This document shows, one piece after another, positions 44,149-53,480 of a stretch of 64,000 nt of DNA (the stretch's first letter is position 1; each line of letters opens with the position of its first letter). This DNA comes from Rhodoferax sp. BAB1. Its GTDB lineage: Bacteria; Pseudomonadota; Gammaproteobacteria; Burkholderiales; Burkholderiaceae_C. The position numbers and the translations under genes are program-made. Location: contig NZ_CP054424.1 of the NCBI RefSeq assembly GCF_013334205.1, forward strand, positions 1,446,001 through 1,510,000, read 5' to 3'. Below the pieces are notes generated by a model. That model had not been told where the DNA came from. It saw only the letters and a program-made list of their open reading frames with translations, and searched no databases.

Positions 44149-46122
44149 TCAGCGCTTCAGGAGGTTCCTGAGCTTGTCGCCGGCCTTGTCCTTGAGCTGT
44201 TCCTTGGCCGCTTCCTTCTTGGCGTCGAGCTTCTGCTGGGTTTCCTGCTTGAGTTCGGCCTTGCGCTGGCTGGCCACGCTGCCGAAGTCGATCTTCCAGG
44301 CGATGGCGCTGTAGGGGCCGGTGAGGCGCACGGGGATGGTCAGGCCCTTGAGTTGTTCCAGCTCGGGGCCGCCCTGGCCCTGCAGGGTGGGCACGACGGT
44401 GGCCTTGACGGTGTAGTCCAGCCGGTCTTCGGCCAGGTAGATGTTGCCGGCGCCGCCCAGGCGCAGCAGCGGGGTCTTGGCCGACAGGTCGTCGTTGCGC
44501 GCCACGCCGTTGCTGATCTTAAGGCTGGCGATGAACTCGGTGAAATCGGTCTTCTGCTGGGCCGTGGCCTGTCCCTGCGGCGCACTGCCTCCGAGCTTGG
44601 CCTTGACGTTGCGCAGGGCACCGGCGATGTCGATACCGTTGAGGGCACCGTCGGCCAGCTGCACGCCGGCCGTGCCGTTGAGGTTCTGCTTGAACTGGGA
44701 CACGGTGTTGCCGCCGGTCGTGAGGTCCAGCGCGACATTGCCGCGGCCCTCCAGCGGCTGCTGGCCCAGTGCGTCCTTCATAAGCGGGCCAATCTGGATG
44801 CCGCGCAGGTCCAGCTTGGCGCCCAGGCGCTGCCCGCCGCCAGCGTCGGCGTAGAGATTGCCGTTGACGCCACCGCCGTACAGCGTGGCCGTGACGGGCT
44901 TGAGTTCGGCCCGGCCGCCCTGGGCCTTGAGCTGCAGGCGGATGCTGGCGGCCTTGAGGTTCATGATCTTGAGCGAGCTCACCTTGAGCGCGCCATTCAG
45001 ATCCAGCCCCCGCAAGGGCGCCAGGTCGATGACGGGCTCCGGCCCGGCGGCCGGTGCGCCGGCCGCCGGGGCCGCAGCGGGCTGGCCCTTGGGCAGGTAA
45101 CGATCGGCGTCGAGGTCGCCCAGGGCGAGGTCGAAGCGGATGGCGGGCTGGGCAAACTTCTGCACACCGGCCTTGAGGGCCAGCGTGGTGCTGTCCAGCG
45201 TGCCGTCCAGCGCCAGCTGCACGGCCTCGCGCGCCAGGTCGACCGAGGCCTGGCCCTGGGCCTTGAGGCTGAGCGTGCCGCCGGCCGGGTTGGGGGCGGT
45301 GAGGTCCAGGCTCAGGCCCGTGGCTTCGATGCGATGCGCCGAGGCGTCCACGCCGGCCAGGCCGAGCTTGAGTTGCAGTTCGCGCTGGCCGGCCGCGCTG
45401 CCGCCCAGCTTGAAGCTGAGGTTCTCGAAGCGGACCTTCTGCTCGGCCAGCGCGGGCCGGAAGTCGCTCTGCAGTGTCAGCTGCAGTGCCAGCGCGGGTT
45501 GTGTGCCCTGGATGCCGGCGCTGAAGTCCAGCCGGCTTTTCTGGCCTTCGGCGATGGGGCCGGTGCTGAAGTTCAGATTCGAGACCGTCAGCTGCTGGCC
45601 GCTTGCAGCGTCGCGGTAGTCCAGGCTGGCCTTGCTGAGGGTGATGCCGCCGATATTTAGCAGGGGCAGGGTGGCGGGGGCGGTGGATGCCGGCGTTCCG
45701 GATGGCGCAGCGGACGGCGCGCCCCTGGACAGCAGGTCGTCGAAGTTGAAACGGCCCTGGCGGTCACGCAGCAGCTTGACGCTCAGGCCGTCGACCAGCA
45801 CGCGGTCGACTTCCACCTTGCGGGAGAACAGCGGCAGCAGCGCCACCGAGACCTTGACCTGCTGCGCGGCGGCGAAAACCTGTTCGCTGCGCGGCTCGGA
45901 CAGGGACAGCTGGCCCAGGTCGGCACCGATGCGCGGGAACAGGGTGAGCCGGATCTCGCCGGGGATGGACAGGGTGCGCCCGGTCTCTTCCTTGACCAGC
46001 TTGATGATCTCGGGCTTGTAGTCGTTGGGGTTGAAGGTAGCGACGATGAAGGCCGCCACGGCCAGCAGCAGCACGACGGTGGCGGCAAGGGCGATGAGGA
46101 GGGCTTTGAGGGTTTTGTTCAT
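44149..46122 (-). CDS. AsmA family protein
   Basis: A 657-residue envelope protein with one N-terminal membrane anchor (LIALAATVVLLLAVAAFIV) and a large periplasmic part. AsmA signatures are VATFNPNDYKPEIIKLVKEETGR, GGITLSKASLDYRDAASGQ and FKQNLNGTAGVQLADGALNGIDI. AsmA-like proteins bridge membranes and are thought to move phospholipids to the outer membrane. The open frame begins at 46236, inside the dispersed repeat; the real start is the ATG at 46122. Confidence 0.9.
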   Translation of the reverse strand: MNKTLKALLIALAATVVLLLAVAAFIVATFNPNDYKPEIIKLVKEETGRTLSIPGEIRLTLFPRIGADLGQLSLSEPRSEQVFAAAQQVKVSVALLPLFSRKVEVDRVLVDGLSVKLLRDRQGRFNFDDLLSRGAPSAAPSGTPASTAPATLPLLNIGGITLSKASLDYRDAASGQQLTVSNLNFSTGPIAEGQKSRLDFSAGIQGTQPALALQLTLQSDFRPALAEQKVRFENLSFKLGGSAAGQRELQLKLGLAGVDASAHRIEATGLSLDLTAPNPAGGTLSLKAQGQASVDLAREAVQLALDGTLDSTTLALKAGVQKFAQPAIRFDLALGDLDADRYLPKGQPAAAPAAGAPAAGPEPVIDLAPLRGLDLNGALKVSSLKIMNLKAASIRLQLKAQGGRAELKPVTATLYGGGVNGNLYADAGGGQRLGAKLDLRGIQIGPLMKDALGQQPLEGRGNVALDLTTGGNTVSQFKQNLNGTAGVQLADGALNGIDIAGALRNVKAKLGGSAPQGQATAQQKTDFTEFIASLKISNGVARNDDLSAKTPLLRLGGAGNIYLAEDRLDYTVKATVVPTLQGQGGPELEQLKGLTIPVRLTGPYSAIAWKIDFGSVASQRKAELKQETQQKLDAKKEAAKEQLKDKAGDKLRNLLKR

Positions 46123-46197
46123 GGCTATGGTCGGCTCGGCAGGGTTGCCTGTGAGGATAACGCAGCTACCCGGCGCAGCGGTGACAAGCGTGACTCT

Positions 46198-46402
46198 GAA
46201 CTCGTGAAGAAATCGTAGCGAGCGGTCCGAGCGCAAGGCGGACGGAGCGCAGCCACCGGAACGTACTTCCTGTACGTGAGGATGGCGACAACGCAGTTGC
46301 GGCGTAGGCTAACTTTTGCGCAGCAAAAGTTAAGCGCAGCGGCCGGAGCCAACACCGCCCAACGCGGCGATCGGGCCGCGCAGTAGATTTATTCACGAGT
46401 TC
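46198..46402 (-). repeat. Dispersed intergenic inverted-repeat element, long copy
   Basis: A 205-bp copy of the element at 1578-1719, inverted. Terminal repeats are GAACTCGTGAAGAAATC (46198-46214) and, on the other end, the reverse complement GAACTCGTGAATAAATC (46386-46402), one mismatch. About 63 bases of interior absent from the short copy include the palindrome AACTTTTGC-GCA-GCAAAAGTT near 46311-46331. As in the first copy, the GAATAAATC end begins at the base right after a stop codon, here that of the DUF2520 gene. It lies between that gene and the asmA start. Confidence 0.87.
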
Positions 46403-47230
46403 TCAGAGTTGGCCGTCGCGCGCCAGGCGTGCTGCCAGTTCACTGAGGGCGGTGTAGGCCGCGCCGGCCTGTGCGTCCCAGACGGCCACGGCCTGGCCCT
46501 GGCGCTGCACCAGTGCGGTGTCGCCGCGCGCGGCCGGGCCGGTCAGCGCGCCGGCCGGCCCCAGGGCCAGCAGGTTGTCGACCGCGTTGCGCAGCAAGGT
46601 AGCGCGCAACTGCGGCAGCAGTTCGGCCGGCACCCCGCTGTCCCGCCACAGCGCTTCGGCCGTGGCCTGCAGCACGGGCAGGAAGTTGGTGGCGAAGACG
46701 GCGGCCGCGTGATAACGCAGCTTGTCGGCCGAGTGCAGGGTGAAACAGCGCGCCCCGATGGCACCGAGCAGCGGCTGCAGCGCCGCGACGGCGGCTGCAT
46801 CGCCTTCGAGCGCGCAGGGTGTGCCGGCGAACTGCAACACGGCCGTGGCCGGCGTGGCGAAGCTCAGGATGTTGTGCGCGCTGGCGATGGACCAGCCCTG
46901 GGTTTGCAGGGGCGCGAGTTCGGCGGCGGCCAGCGCACCGCTGGCATGGAAGGCGGTTGCCGGCGGCAGACCCGCACCGGCCAGGGCCTGCGCGCTGGTC
47001 GCAATCTGCCGGTCGGGCACGGCGATCAGCCAGTAATTGGCGGGCCGCATGTCCTCCAGGGTGGCGGCAGCACGGCCGGCACCGATGAAGTCCACTGCGG
47101 CCCGGGCGCTGGCGGGCGAGGTGGTCAGCACGTCCTGCACCTGCAGCACGCCCAGCGTGTGCCACAGGTGGCCCAGCGTCTTGCCGACACGCCCGCCGCC
47201 GAGCAGGTTGAGTGTGGGCCGCGCCGCCAT
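46403..47230 (-). CDS. DUF2520 / Rossmann-like NAD(P)-binding protein
   Basis: A 275-residue protein with an N-terminal nucleotide-binding fold (TLNLLGGGRVGKTLGHLW) and a helical C-terminal DUF2520 domain (SAHNILSFATP, HSADKLRYHAAAVFATNFLPVL). It resembles ketopantoate-reductase or F420-dependent oxidoreductase folds, but the substrate is unknown. The frame is open to 47887 through the chromate-transporter region, where the translation is a shadow; the start is the ATG at 47230. Confidence 0.85.
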   Translation of the reverse strand: MAARPTLNLLGGGRVGKTLGHLWHTLGVLQVQDVLTTSPASARAAVDFIGAGRAAATLEDMRPANYWLIAVPDRQIATSAQALAGAGLPPATAFHASGALAAAELAPLQTQGWSIASAHNILSFATPATAVLQFAGTPCALEGDAAAVAALQPLLGAIGARCFTLHSADKLRYHAAAVFATNFLPVLQATAEALWRDSGVPAELLPQLRATLLRNAVDNLLALGPAGALTGPAARGDTALVQRQGQAVAVWDAQAGAAYTALSELAARLARDGQL

Positions 47231-47238
47231 GGCCGGGC

Positions 47239-47817
47239 TCAGACGATGCCGAACCAGCCCAGCAGGCCGCCGAGGCCCAGCAGCCACAGCAGGTGCAGGC
47301 GGGTGCGCCAGACGATGACGGCGGTGAGCACGGTGATCAGCCACAAGGGCCAGTGGCGTGCCGGGTCGCCGTTCACGCTGGCCAGGATCCAGCCGGTGGC
47401 GATCAGCAGGGCGATCACGATGGGCGCCATGCCCAGCTTGAAGGCCCGCACGGCGCGCAGCTCGCGGTTTGCATGGCTCCAGCGCGCCGTGACGTAGACC
47501 AGGATGGAACTGGGCAGGATGATGCCCAGCATGCAGACCAGCACGCCGAACAGGGCCCAGCCGATGCCGCCGGCGTTCAGGCCCAGATGCCAGCCCAGCA
47601 GGGCCACGAACAGGATGTTGGGTCCGGGCGCGGACTGGGCGATGGCGATGGACGCGGTGTACTGGGCGTCGCTGAGCCAGCCTTGCTGGTTCACGAGGTA
47701 GCGGTGCATGTCCGGCGCGGTGGTGATGCCGCCGCCCACCGACAGCAGCGAGAGTGTCAGGAAGTGTGTGAAGAGCTGGAGCCAGTCGCTCCAGCCGAGG
47801 TCCAGCACGGGGCTCAT
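47239..47817 (-). CDS. Chromate transporter half-size protein, C-terminal-type subunit
   Basis: A 192-residue ChrA-family membrane protein with six or so hydrophobic segments. SVGGGITTAPDMHRYLV, the ASIAIAQSAPGPNILFVALLG block and the long hydrophobic tail identify it. Its start overlaps the stop of the partner gene by four bases. Two half-size ChrA proteins together form the SCHR type of transporter, thought to export chromate or import sulfate-like anions. Confidence 0.88.
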   Translation of the reverse strand: MSPVLDLGWSDWLQLFTHFLTLSLLSVGGGITTAPDMHRYLVNQQGWLSDAQYTASIAIAQSAPGPNILFVALLGWHLGLNAGGIGWALFGVLVCMLGIILPSSILVYVTARWSHANRELRAVRAFKLGMAPIVIALLIATGWILASVNGDPARHWPLWLITVLTAVIVWRTRLHLLWLLGLGGLLGWFGIV

Positions 47818-48404
47818 GCGGCCGCCCCCTTGCCCAGCTGGCGGTAGGCCAGCACGCAGGCCACGCCGCCCAGGCCCAGCAGCACATAGACCAGCGGCCA
47901 GCGCAGCAGCGCCACGGCTACGAAACACAGCAGGCCCAGGGTGCTGTTGAGGGCGATGCTCAGGGGGCTGTTCTTGAGCGATGCGGCCAGCCTGAGGCCG
48001 GTGGCCACGACCAGGCCCGCTGCCACGGCGCCCATGCCGCGCAGGGCGCCGATGACACCCGGATGGCTGGCGTACTGGGCGTAGAGCAGGGCGATGGACA
48101 GCACCACGATCAGGGGCGCCGTGAACATGCCGGCCAGCGCCGCCAGCACGCCGGGCACGCCGAAGTGGCGCCCGCCGATCATGATGGCCAGGTTGACGAT
48201 GTTGGGGCCGGGCATGACCTGCGCCACGGCCCATTCCTCGACGAACTCCTCGTTCGTGAACCAGCGTTTGCGCTCCACCAGTTCGCGCTGGGCGATGGCC
48301 AGCACGCCGCCGAAGCCCTGCAGGGCCAGCACGGTGAAGGAGACGAAGAGGTCGGTCAGGGACTTGGGTTGTGTGCGGGGCGCCACGGCATTCGATGATT
48401 CCAT
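47814..48404 (-). CDS. Chromate transporter half-size protein, N-terminal-type subunit
   Basis: A 196-residue ChrA-family protein: LALQGFGGVLAIAQRELVERKRWF, EEFVEEWAVAQVMPGPNIVNLAIMIG, followed by hydrophobic helices. It is coupled to the second half-size gene by ATGA overlap. The frame extends to 48632, but the domain begins at the ATG at 48404. It is divergent to the first GGDEF-EAL gene. Confidence 0.88.
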   Translation of the reverse strand: MESSNAVAPRTQPKSLTDLFVSFTVLALQGFGGVLAIAQRELVERKRWFTNEEFVEEWAVAQVMPGPNIVNLAIMIGGRHFGVPGVLAALAGMFTAPLIVVLSIALLYAQYASHPGVIGALRGMGAVAAGLVVATGLRLAASLKNSPLSIALNSTLGLLCFVAVALLRWPLVYVLLGLGGVACVLAYRQLGKGAAA

Positions 48405-48550
48405 GGTGTGATTATCAACCTTGCTTGTCCCTGCGGCCGGACTGTGGGAGACTGGTTCGCATGCGTGGGGAGGTATCGGGAAGGGTGCCGCTTCTGGCAC
48501 CGCAAAAACTTTCACAGGCTCCGCATCCACGTCTGTCTGCCGCTGTCTTG

Positions 48551-51500
48551 ATGTCCCGATCTTCCGTAACGCGTGAGCTGTCCCTGACGATCTGGGGACT
48601 TTTCGTGGCCTTGCTGCTCCTGCTGTGCGCACTGGGCTACATCGCCATGCGGCTGGCGGCCGACCGGCTGGTGCCTATCCTCGCGCAACAGACCGTGGCC
48701 TTGCAGGCGCAGGCCGGACAGGCCATCTTCCAGCAGGCCGAGCAGAGTGTGCAGAGCCTGCGGGACGAGCTGCTGCAACGGCTGGAGGCGCAGCAGCCGG
48801 ATGCCGTCTCGCGCCGTTTTTCGGCCCTGTTTGTCCGCAGCCCGGATGGCTTGTGGCGTCTGCGGCCGGCGCAGATCGATACCCTGCGCGCCCCGACCCT
48901 CTATCTGCGTCATGGACCGAAGGGCCCGGATGATTCGGTGCGCCGGCGCGCGGTGGTCAGTTACGAGCTGCTGCGCGAGCGGGGACCGGCGCTGGTACCC
49001 CCCTTCTTTTCGGTCTATATGGATTTCGTCGAAGACGGCCTGATGGTCTATGCGCGCGGGATCGACTGGGGCGGATCGGCCGACGCCCAGGCCAGCAATG
49101 CGGCCTACCCGACGATGACCGGTTCGCAGCCGGCCCGCAATCCGCAGCGCAAGCGCTTCTGGACACCGGTCTATTACGACGAGCAGGCCAAGGCCTGGAT
49201 GGTGTCGGTGATCCAGCCCCTGGACTGGCGCGGCCAGTGGGTGGGCACGCTCGGGCATGACATCACCATCGACACCCTGCTCGATGCCGTGCAGAGTCGC
49301 AGCGCGGAAGGCGGAACGCAGCTGATCCTCGGCAACGCGGGCGAGCTGATCGCCCATCCCGAGTTGCGCGAGCGCATTGCTGCCGCCCAGGGGCAGCTGC
49401 AGATCGCCAGCCTGCAGGACCCCCTGCTGAGCCAGGTCCAGGCGCTGCTGGGCCAGCAGTCCGCCGACAGCGGTGTCGGCCGTACCGGCGATGGCAGCCA
49501 TTGGGTGGCCTGGTCACGAATCCAGGGGCCCGGCTGGTACCGGGTGATGGTGCTGCCGCAGTCCCGTGTGGACGGCGTGCTGATGTGGGGCCTGGCGATC
49601 CTGTTCGGCATCGGCCTGCTGGGCATGCTGCCGGTACTCTGGTTCATGCGCCGGCGCGTCCACGGGCTGATCCGGCAGCCGCTGCAGCAGCTGACACGCG
49701 CGGTCGACGAGTTCGGGCAGGGCCGCACGCCCATGCCCATCGCACTGGCCGAGCGCAACGAGCTGGGTCGCCTGGCCCGGGCTTTTGATGCCATGGTGGC
49801 GGAACGGGATCAGCAGCGGGCCCTGCAGCTCAGGCATGCGCACGAGTTGCAGGGCGAGGTGAACGAGCGCCGGCTGGCCGAAACCCGCGTGCGGGAACTC
49901 AACCAGGCCCTGGAGAAGCGGGTGAGCGAACTGAAGGTCGCCGACGACTCCCGCCGCCAGCACCTGAGCGGCCTGGAGGAGGAGCGGGCCCGGCTGCTGG
50001 CCCTGCTGGGGGCCATGAACCTGGGCATCATGTTCGTGACGGCGGACAACCAGGTCCAGTACTACAACCCCACCTTCCTGCGCATCTGGATGATTGCCGA
50101 GGACCTGGAACTGGTGGGGCACTCGGCCAACGAGGTGCTGGACTACTCGAGCAACGAGCTGTCGCGGCCCGACCACTTCTCCCGCCATCTGCTGGACGTG
50201 CTGGAGACGCACGAGGTCTCCAGCAGCTACGAGATCACCATGAGCGACGGTCGCGTGGTCACGCAGCTGTCCTATCCGGTGCGCGATGCCGACGGTCGTT
50301 TCATCGGGCGCCTCTGGGTGTACGAGGACGTGACGCGCGAGCGGCAGACCGCCGAGCAGCTGATCTACCTGGCCGAACGCGATGCGCTGACCGGCCTGTT
50401 CAACCGGCGTCGTTTCGAGGATGAACTCGGGCGCTTTCTCAAGGAGTCGGAGCGGCACCAGCGCCAGGGGGCGCTGCTGTTCTTCGACCTCGACGAGTTC
50501 AAGTACATCAACGACACCTTCGGCCACCGTGCCGGTGATTCGGTGCTGATCCGGGTGGCCGGGGAGGTAGGGGCGCTGACGCGCAAGAACGAGATCTTCA
50601 GCCGGCTCGGCGGCGACGAGTTCGCCGTCCTCATGCCCGACGCCAGCGAAACCGATGCCGAGCGGCTGGCCGAGCGCATCGTGCGTGCGGTCTCGCAGAT
50701 CCCGTTCCGGCTGGAAGGGCAGAATTTCCGGCTGACCACCAGCCTGGGCATCGCCCACTACCCGAAGGATGCCGGCGGCGCGGAGGAGCTGATCGCGCAT
50801 GCCGATGCAGCCATGTACCAGGCCAAGGAGACCGGCAAGAACGCGTGGTGCAGTTACCGGCCCGAGCGCGATGCCTCGCGCGAGATGATCACCCGGCTGA
50901 CCTGGAACGACCGTATTGCGCGCGCCTTCGAACAGGATTTGTTCCGCCTGCACTACCAGGGGATCTACCTCGCCAGCGGTGGCGGGCTGTCGCACCTGGA
51001 GGCCCTGATCCGGATGGTGGACGAGACCGACACCACCCGTCTGATCATGCCCGGGCATTTCATCGCTTATGCCGAAAAGAGCGGCAAGATCCTGGAGATC
51101 GACCGATGGGTCGTGAAACAGGGTATTGCCATGCTGGCCGCCTCGCCGCAGGTACCGGCACTGGCCATCAACATCTCGGGCCGTTCCTTCGACCAGCCGG
51201 ATTTCCCGCTGTACATCGCCCAGCAGCTCCAGCAACAAGGCGTGGCTGCGCATCGTCTGATCGTGGAGCTGACCGAGACATCCGCCGTGTCGGACTTGCA
51301 GGATGCCGAGCGCTTCATCGAGGCCTTGCGCCGGACGGGCTGCAGCACCTGCCTGGATGACTTCGGTACCGGCTTTGCCTCCTTCGCCTACCTCAAGCAC
51401 CTCAAGGCGGACGTGCTGAAGATCGACGGGCTCTTCATCCGTGACCTGCCCAACGAGCGCGACAACCAGGTGTTCGTCAAGTCCATCGTCGATGTGGCGC

Positions 51501-51640
51501 GCGGGCTGGGCAAGCGCACGGTGGCCGAGTTCGTCGAAGACGAGGAAACTCTGCGCATGCTGCGCCAGATGGGGGTCGACATGGTGCAGGGCTACTACCT
51601 CGACAAGCCGCAGGAGCGGCATCCGGCCCTGGACCGTTGA
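48551..51640 (+). CDS. GGDEF-EAL protein with periplasmic sensor domain and PAS
   Basis: A 1029-residue inner-membrane c-di-GMP enzyme. One membrane helix (LTIWGLFVALLLLLCALGYI), a periplasmic dCache-like domain to about residue 345, a second helix (LMWGLAILFGIGLLGMLPVLWF), a HAMP-like linker, a coiled coil, a PAS domain ([20 protein letters not shown]), then GGDEF (RLGGDEF intact) and EAL. The I-site position reads RKNE, not RxxD, so product inhibition is doubtful. The EAL domain has LEALIRM, NISG, ELTET, DDFGTG and LKIDG, so phosphodiesterase residues look intact. Start chosen at the ATG before the first helix; no clear ribosome binding site. Confidence 0.88.
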   Translation: MSRSSVTRELSLTIWGLFVALLLLLCALGYIAMRLAADRLVPILAQQTVALQAQAGQAIFQQAEQSVQSLRDELLQRLEAQQPDAVSRRFSALFVRSPDGLWRLRPAQIDTLRAPTLYLRHGPKGPDDSVRRRAVVSYELLRERGPALVPPFFSVYMDFVEDGLMVYARGIDWGGSADAQASNAAYPTMTGSQPARNPQRKRFWTPVYYDEQAKAWMVSVIQPLDWRGQWVGTLGHDITIDTLLDAVQSRSAEGGTQLILGNAGELIAHPELRERIAAAQGQLQIASLQDPLLSQVQALLGQQSADSGVGRTGDGSHWVAWSRIQGPGWYRVMVLPQSRVDGVLMWGLAILFGIGLLGMLPVLWFMRRRVHGLIRQPLQQLTRAVDEFGQGRTPMPIALAERNELGRLARAFDAMVAERDQQRALQLRHAHELQGEVNERRLAETRVRELNQALEKRVSELKVADDSRRQHLSGLEEERARLLALLGAMNLGIMFVTADNQVQYYNPTFLRIWMIAEDLELVGHSANEVLDYSSNELSRPDHFSRHLLDVLETHEVSSSYEITMSDGRVVTQLSYPVRDADGRFIGRLWVYEDVTRERQTAEQLIYLAERDALTGLFNRRRFEDELGRFLKESERHQRQGALLFFDLDEFKYINDTFGHRAGDSVLIRVAGEVGALTRKNEIFSRLGGDEFAVLMPDASETDAERLAERIVRAVSQIPFRLEGQNFRLTTSLGIAHYPKDAGGAEELIAHADAAMYQAKETGKNAWCSYRPERDASREMITRLTWNDRIARAFEQDLFRLHYQGIYLASGGGLSHLEALIRMVDETDTTRLIMPGHFIAYAEKSGKILEIDRWVVKQGIAMLAASPQVPALAINISGRSFDQPDFPLYIAQQLQQQGVAAHRLIVELTETSAVSDLQDAERFIEALRRTGCSTCLDDFGTGFASFAYLKHLKADVLKIDGLFIRDLPNERDNQVFVKSIVDVARGLGKRTVAEFVEDEETLRMLRQMGVDMVQGYYLDKPQERHPALDR

Positions 51641-51650
51641 CGGCCGCGGT

Positions 51651-52394
51651 TCAGTTGCGGGCGTAGTTGAGCTGGAAGTCGGTCACGCCCTCGAAACGGG
51701 CGATCTGCTCGGACAGGGTGGAGATCGGCATCATCCGCTGCCGGTTGCGCGCCACCGCGACGAAGGACCATTGCAGCACGCCGTCGTTGCATTCGATGGC
51801 TATGGTGCCCGAGGCGATGTCGTAGCCGCGCTCGCCAGCCATCTGGCAGAGCGCCGGTTCGCTGGGTGCGAAACCGGGCCGGAAGCGCAGGGTGATGGCC
51901 ACGGCCTGGCGCGAGGGCAGCCAGGTCTCCAGCCGGGAGATCCACATCATGGAGAAGGCCGACAGCGCGGCCAGGGCGATGGCCGCGGCATAAAAGCCCA
52001 CACCGACCAGGATGCCGATGACCGAGGCCGCCCACAGGGAGGCGGCCGTGGTCAGGCCGCTGATGTTGAAACCCTCGCGCATGATGACGCCGGCACAGAG
52101 GAAGCCGATGCCGGTGACGATGCCCTGGATCACGCGGCTGGTGTCGGTGGCCGTGCCCAGCAGGAAGTTGCCGCCGAACCAGGCCGAGGAGTAGCCGCCG
52201 ATGACGGTGAGCGCGGCCGAGGCCATGCAGACCAGGCCGTAGGTGCGCATGCCGGCGGCGCGGCCGTGGTAGGCACGCTCGTAACCCACCAGCAGGCCCA
52301 GCAGCAGGGCGCCCAGCAGGTTGAAGAAGACCAGCACATTGGTCTTGATCATGGGCGTGGTCCAGAAGGCGGCGAGGGTGTCGAAGGTGGGCAT
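51651..52394 (-). CDS. MgtC/SapB family protein
   Basis: A 247-residue membrane protein. The hydrophobic N-terminal part (five helices) has the MgtC hallmark LLVGYERAYHGRAAGMRTYGLV and the RVIQGIVTGIGFLCAGVIMREG block. Residues about 165-247 form a soluble ACT-like C-terminal domain. MgtC proteins affect growth in low magnesium and phosphate/ATP balance. Start chosen at MPTFDTLAAFW; longer frames run into the promoter region. Confidence 0.9.
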   Translation of the reverse strand: MPTFDTLAAFWTTPMIKTNVLVFFNLLGALLLGLLVGYERAYHGRAAGMRTYGLVCMASAALTVIGGYSSAWFGGNFLLGTATDTSRVIQGIVTGIGFLCAGVIMREGFNISGLTTAASLWAASVIGILVGVGFYAAAIALAALSAFSMMWISRLETWLPSRQAVAITLRFRPGFAPSEPALCQMAGERGYDIASGTIAIECNDGVLQWSFVAVARNRQRMMPISTLSEQIARFEGVTDFQLNYARN

Positions 52395-52610
52395 GGTGAT
52401 CCTGGCGTCCGTGGCGGCAAACCGATGAGCCATTCCATTGTGCGGCCGGAGCTGCAGCTTGCCAAGCGGCGGGCCGCTGCTGCAGGTGTAGGGCCGGTGT
52501 GCGCCAGTGATGAATAGTCGACAAAACCGCATCCGATTTGACGGCGCCGCTTGTCAGGCCTGTTTCCCCTGTGAGAGACTGGTCCGCAACAAGACGGAAT
52601 AGGCCGTGAC

Positions 52611-53480
52611 ATGTCGGACATGACGAGGCGCAGGGAACTACTGGTGGGCATGGGCGTGCTGGGCATGGGTGCCTGGCCGCTTGCCCTGCAGGCCCAGCTG
52701 GGGCCATTGGGCCGGCCCTTGCAGCTGGGTGTGCTGCCCATCACCAGCACGCGTGTGCTGCTGCGCAACTACGCACCGGTGCAGGCCCATCTGGAACGGG
52801 TCCTGGGACAGAAGGTTGAACTGGTCACGGCCGCCGACTTCCGGACTTTCCACGCCAACACCCTGCAGGGGCAGTACGACCTTGTGGTGACGGCCTCGCA
52901 CATGGGGCGGCAGGCCCAGGTGGATGCCGGATGGGTGCCGCTGGTCCGGTACACGGCCCAGCACCGGACCCTGCTGGTCAGTGCGCGCGAAAGGCCGCTC
53001 AAGCAGATCGATGAACTGAAGGGGCGCAGCCTGGCGGGGCCCGATCCGCTGACCCTGGCCGGCACCGAGGCCTTGAACTGGCTGCAGGCCCGCGGGCTGC
53101 GGGCTGGGGTGGACTACACCCTGATCGAAACGCCCACCCCCAGCAGCGCCGTCCACGCGCTGGTCAACGGCCAGAGCTTGCTGGCCGTCAGCACACCGCA
53201 GGGCATGAAAAACACGCCTGAGCCCCTGCGCGAGCAAGTCACCGTGTTTGCCACGCTGCCCGAACTGCCCAGCCTGCTCTGGCTGGCCCATCCGCGCCTG
53301 GCCTCGCAACAGGCCTTGCTGAAAGCATCGCTGCTGGGGCTGAACGAACCTGCCGCCGGCGTGGCTGCGTTTTTCGAGGCCACCGGCTACCAGGGTGTGC
53401 GGGAGGTGCAGGCAGCGGAGCTCGCGATCACCGACAAGTACCTGCCGCGTCTGCGGGAAAGCATGAAAGCCGGTCGATGA
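52611..53480 (+). CDS. PhnD-like phosphate/phosphonate-type periplasmic binding protein
   Basis: A 289-residue binding protein. The N-terminal RRRELLVGMGVLGMGAWPLALQA resembles a twin-arginine or Sec signal peptide. The core has LQLGVLPITSTRVLLRNYAPVQ, LQGQYDLVVTASHMGRQAQ and LLVSARERPLKQIDELKGRSL, as in PhnD/PtxB-like proteins. Its last codons overlap the start of a GGDEF-EAL gene by four bases, and there are no ABC permease or ATPase genes nearby, so it probably feeds ligand information to that enzyme and not to a transporter. Confidence 0.85.
   Translation: MSDMTRRRELLVGMGVLGMGAWPLALQAQLGPLGRPLQLGVLPITSTRVLLRNYAPVQAHLERVLGQKVELVTAADFRTFHANTLQGQYDLVVTASHMGRQAQVDAGWVPLVRYTAQHRTLLVSARERPLKQIDELKGRSLAGPDPLTLAGTEALNWLQARGLRAGVDYTLIETPTPSSAVHALVNGQSLLAVSTPQGMKNTPEPLREQVTVFATLPELPSLLWLAHPRLASQQALLKASLLGLNEPAAGVAAFFEATGYQGVREVQAAELAITDKYLPRLRESMKAGR

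Noticed and set aside
46123..46236. N-terminal extension of the AsmA gene
   Set aside because: The extra codons come partly from the dispersed repeat and precede a clear start with a membrane anchor at 46122.
46125..46355. Open frame through the dispersed repeat
   Set aside because: It is made of repeat sequence read in a chance frame and has no ribosome binding site.
47231..47887. Upstream extension of the DUF2520 frame
   Set aside because: The translation is Arg/Pro/His-rich and out of frame with the chromate transporter encoded there.
47818..48234. Apparent single long ChrA frame suggesting a frameshifted fusion
   Set aside because: The two half-size proteins have their own starts, overlap by ATGA and match the known paired form, so no frameshift is needed.
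52540..52590. Possible FNR-type site TTGAC...GTCA before the PhnD-like gene
   Set aside because: The spacing between half-sites is far longer than four bases and the symmetry is incomplete.
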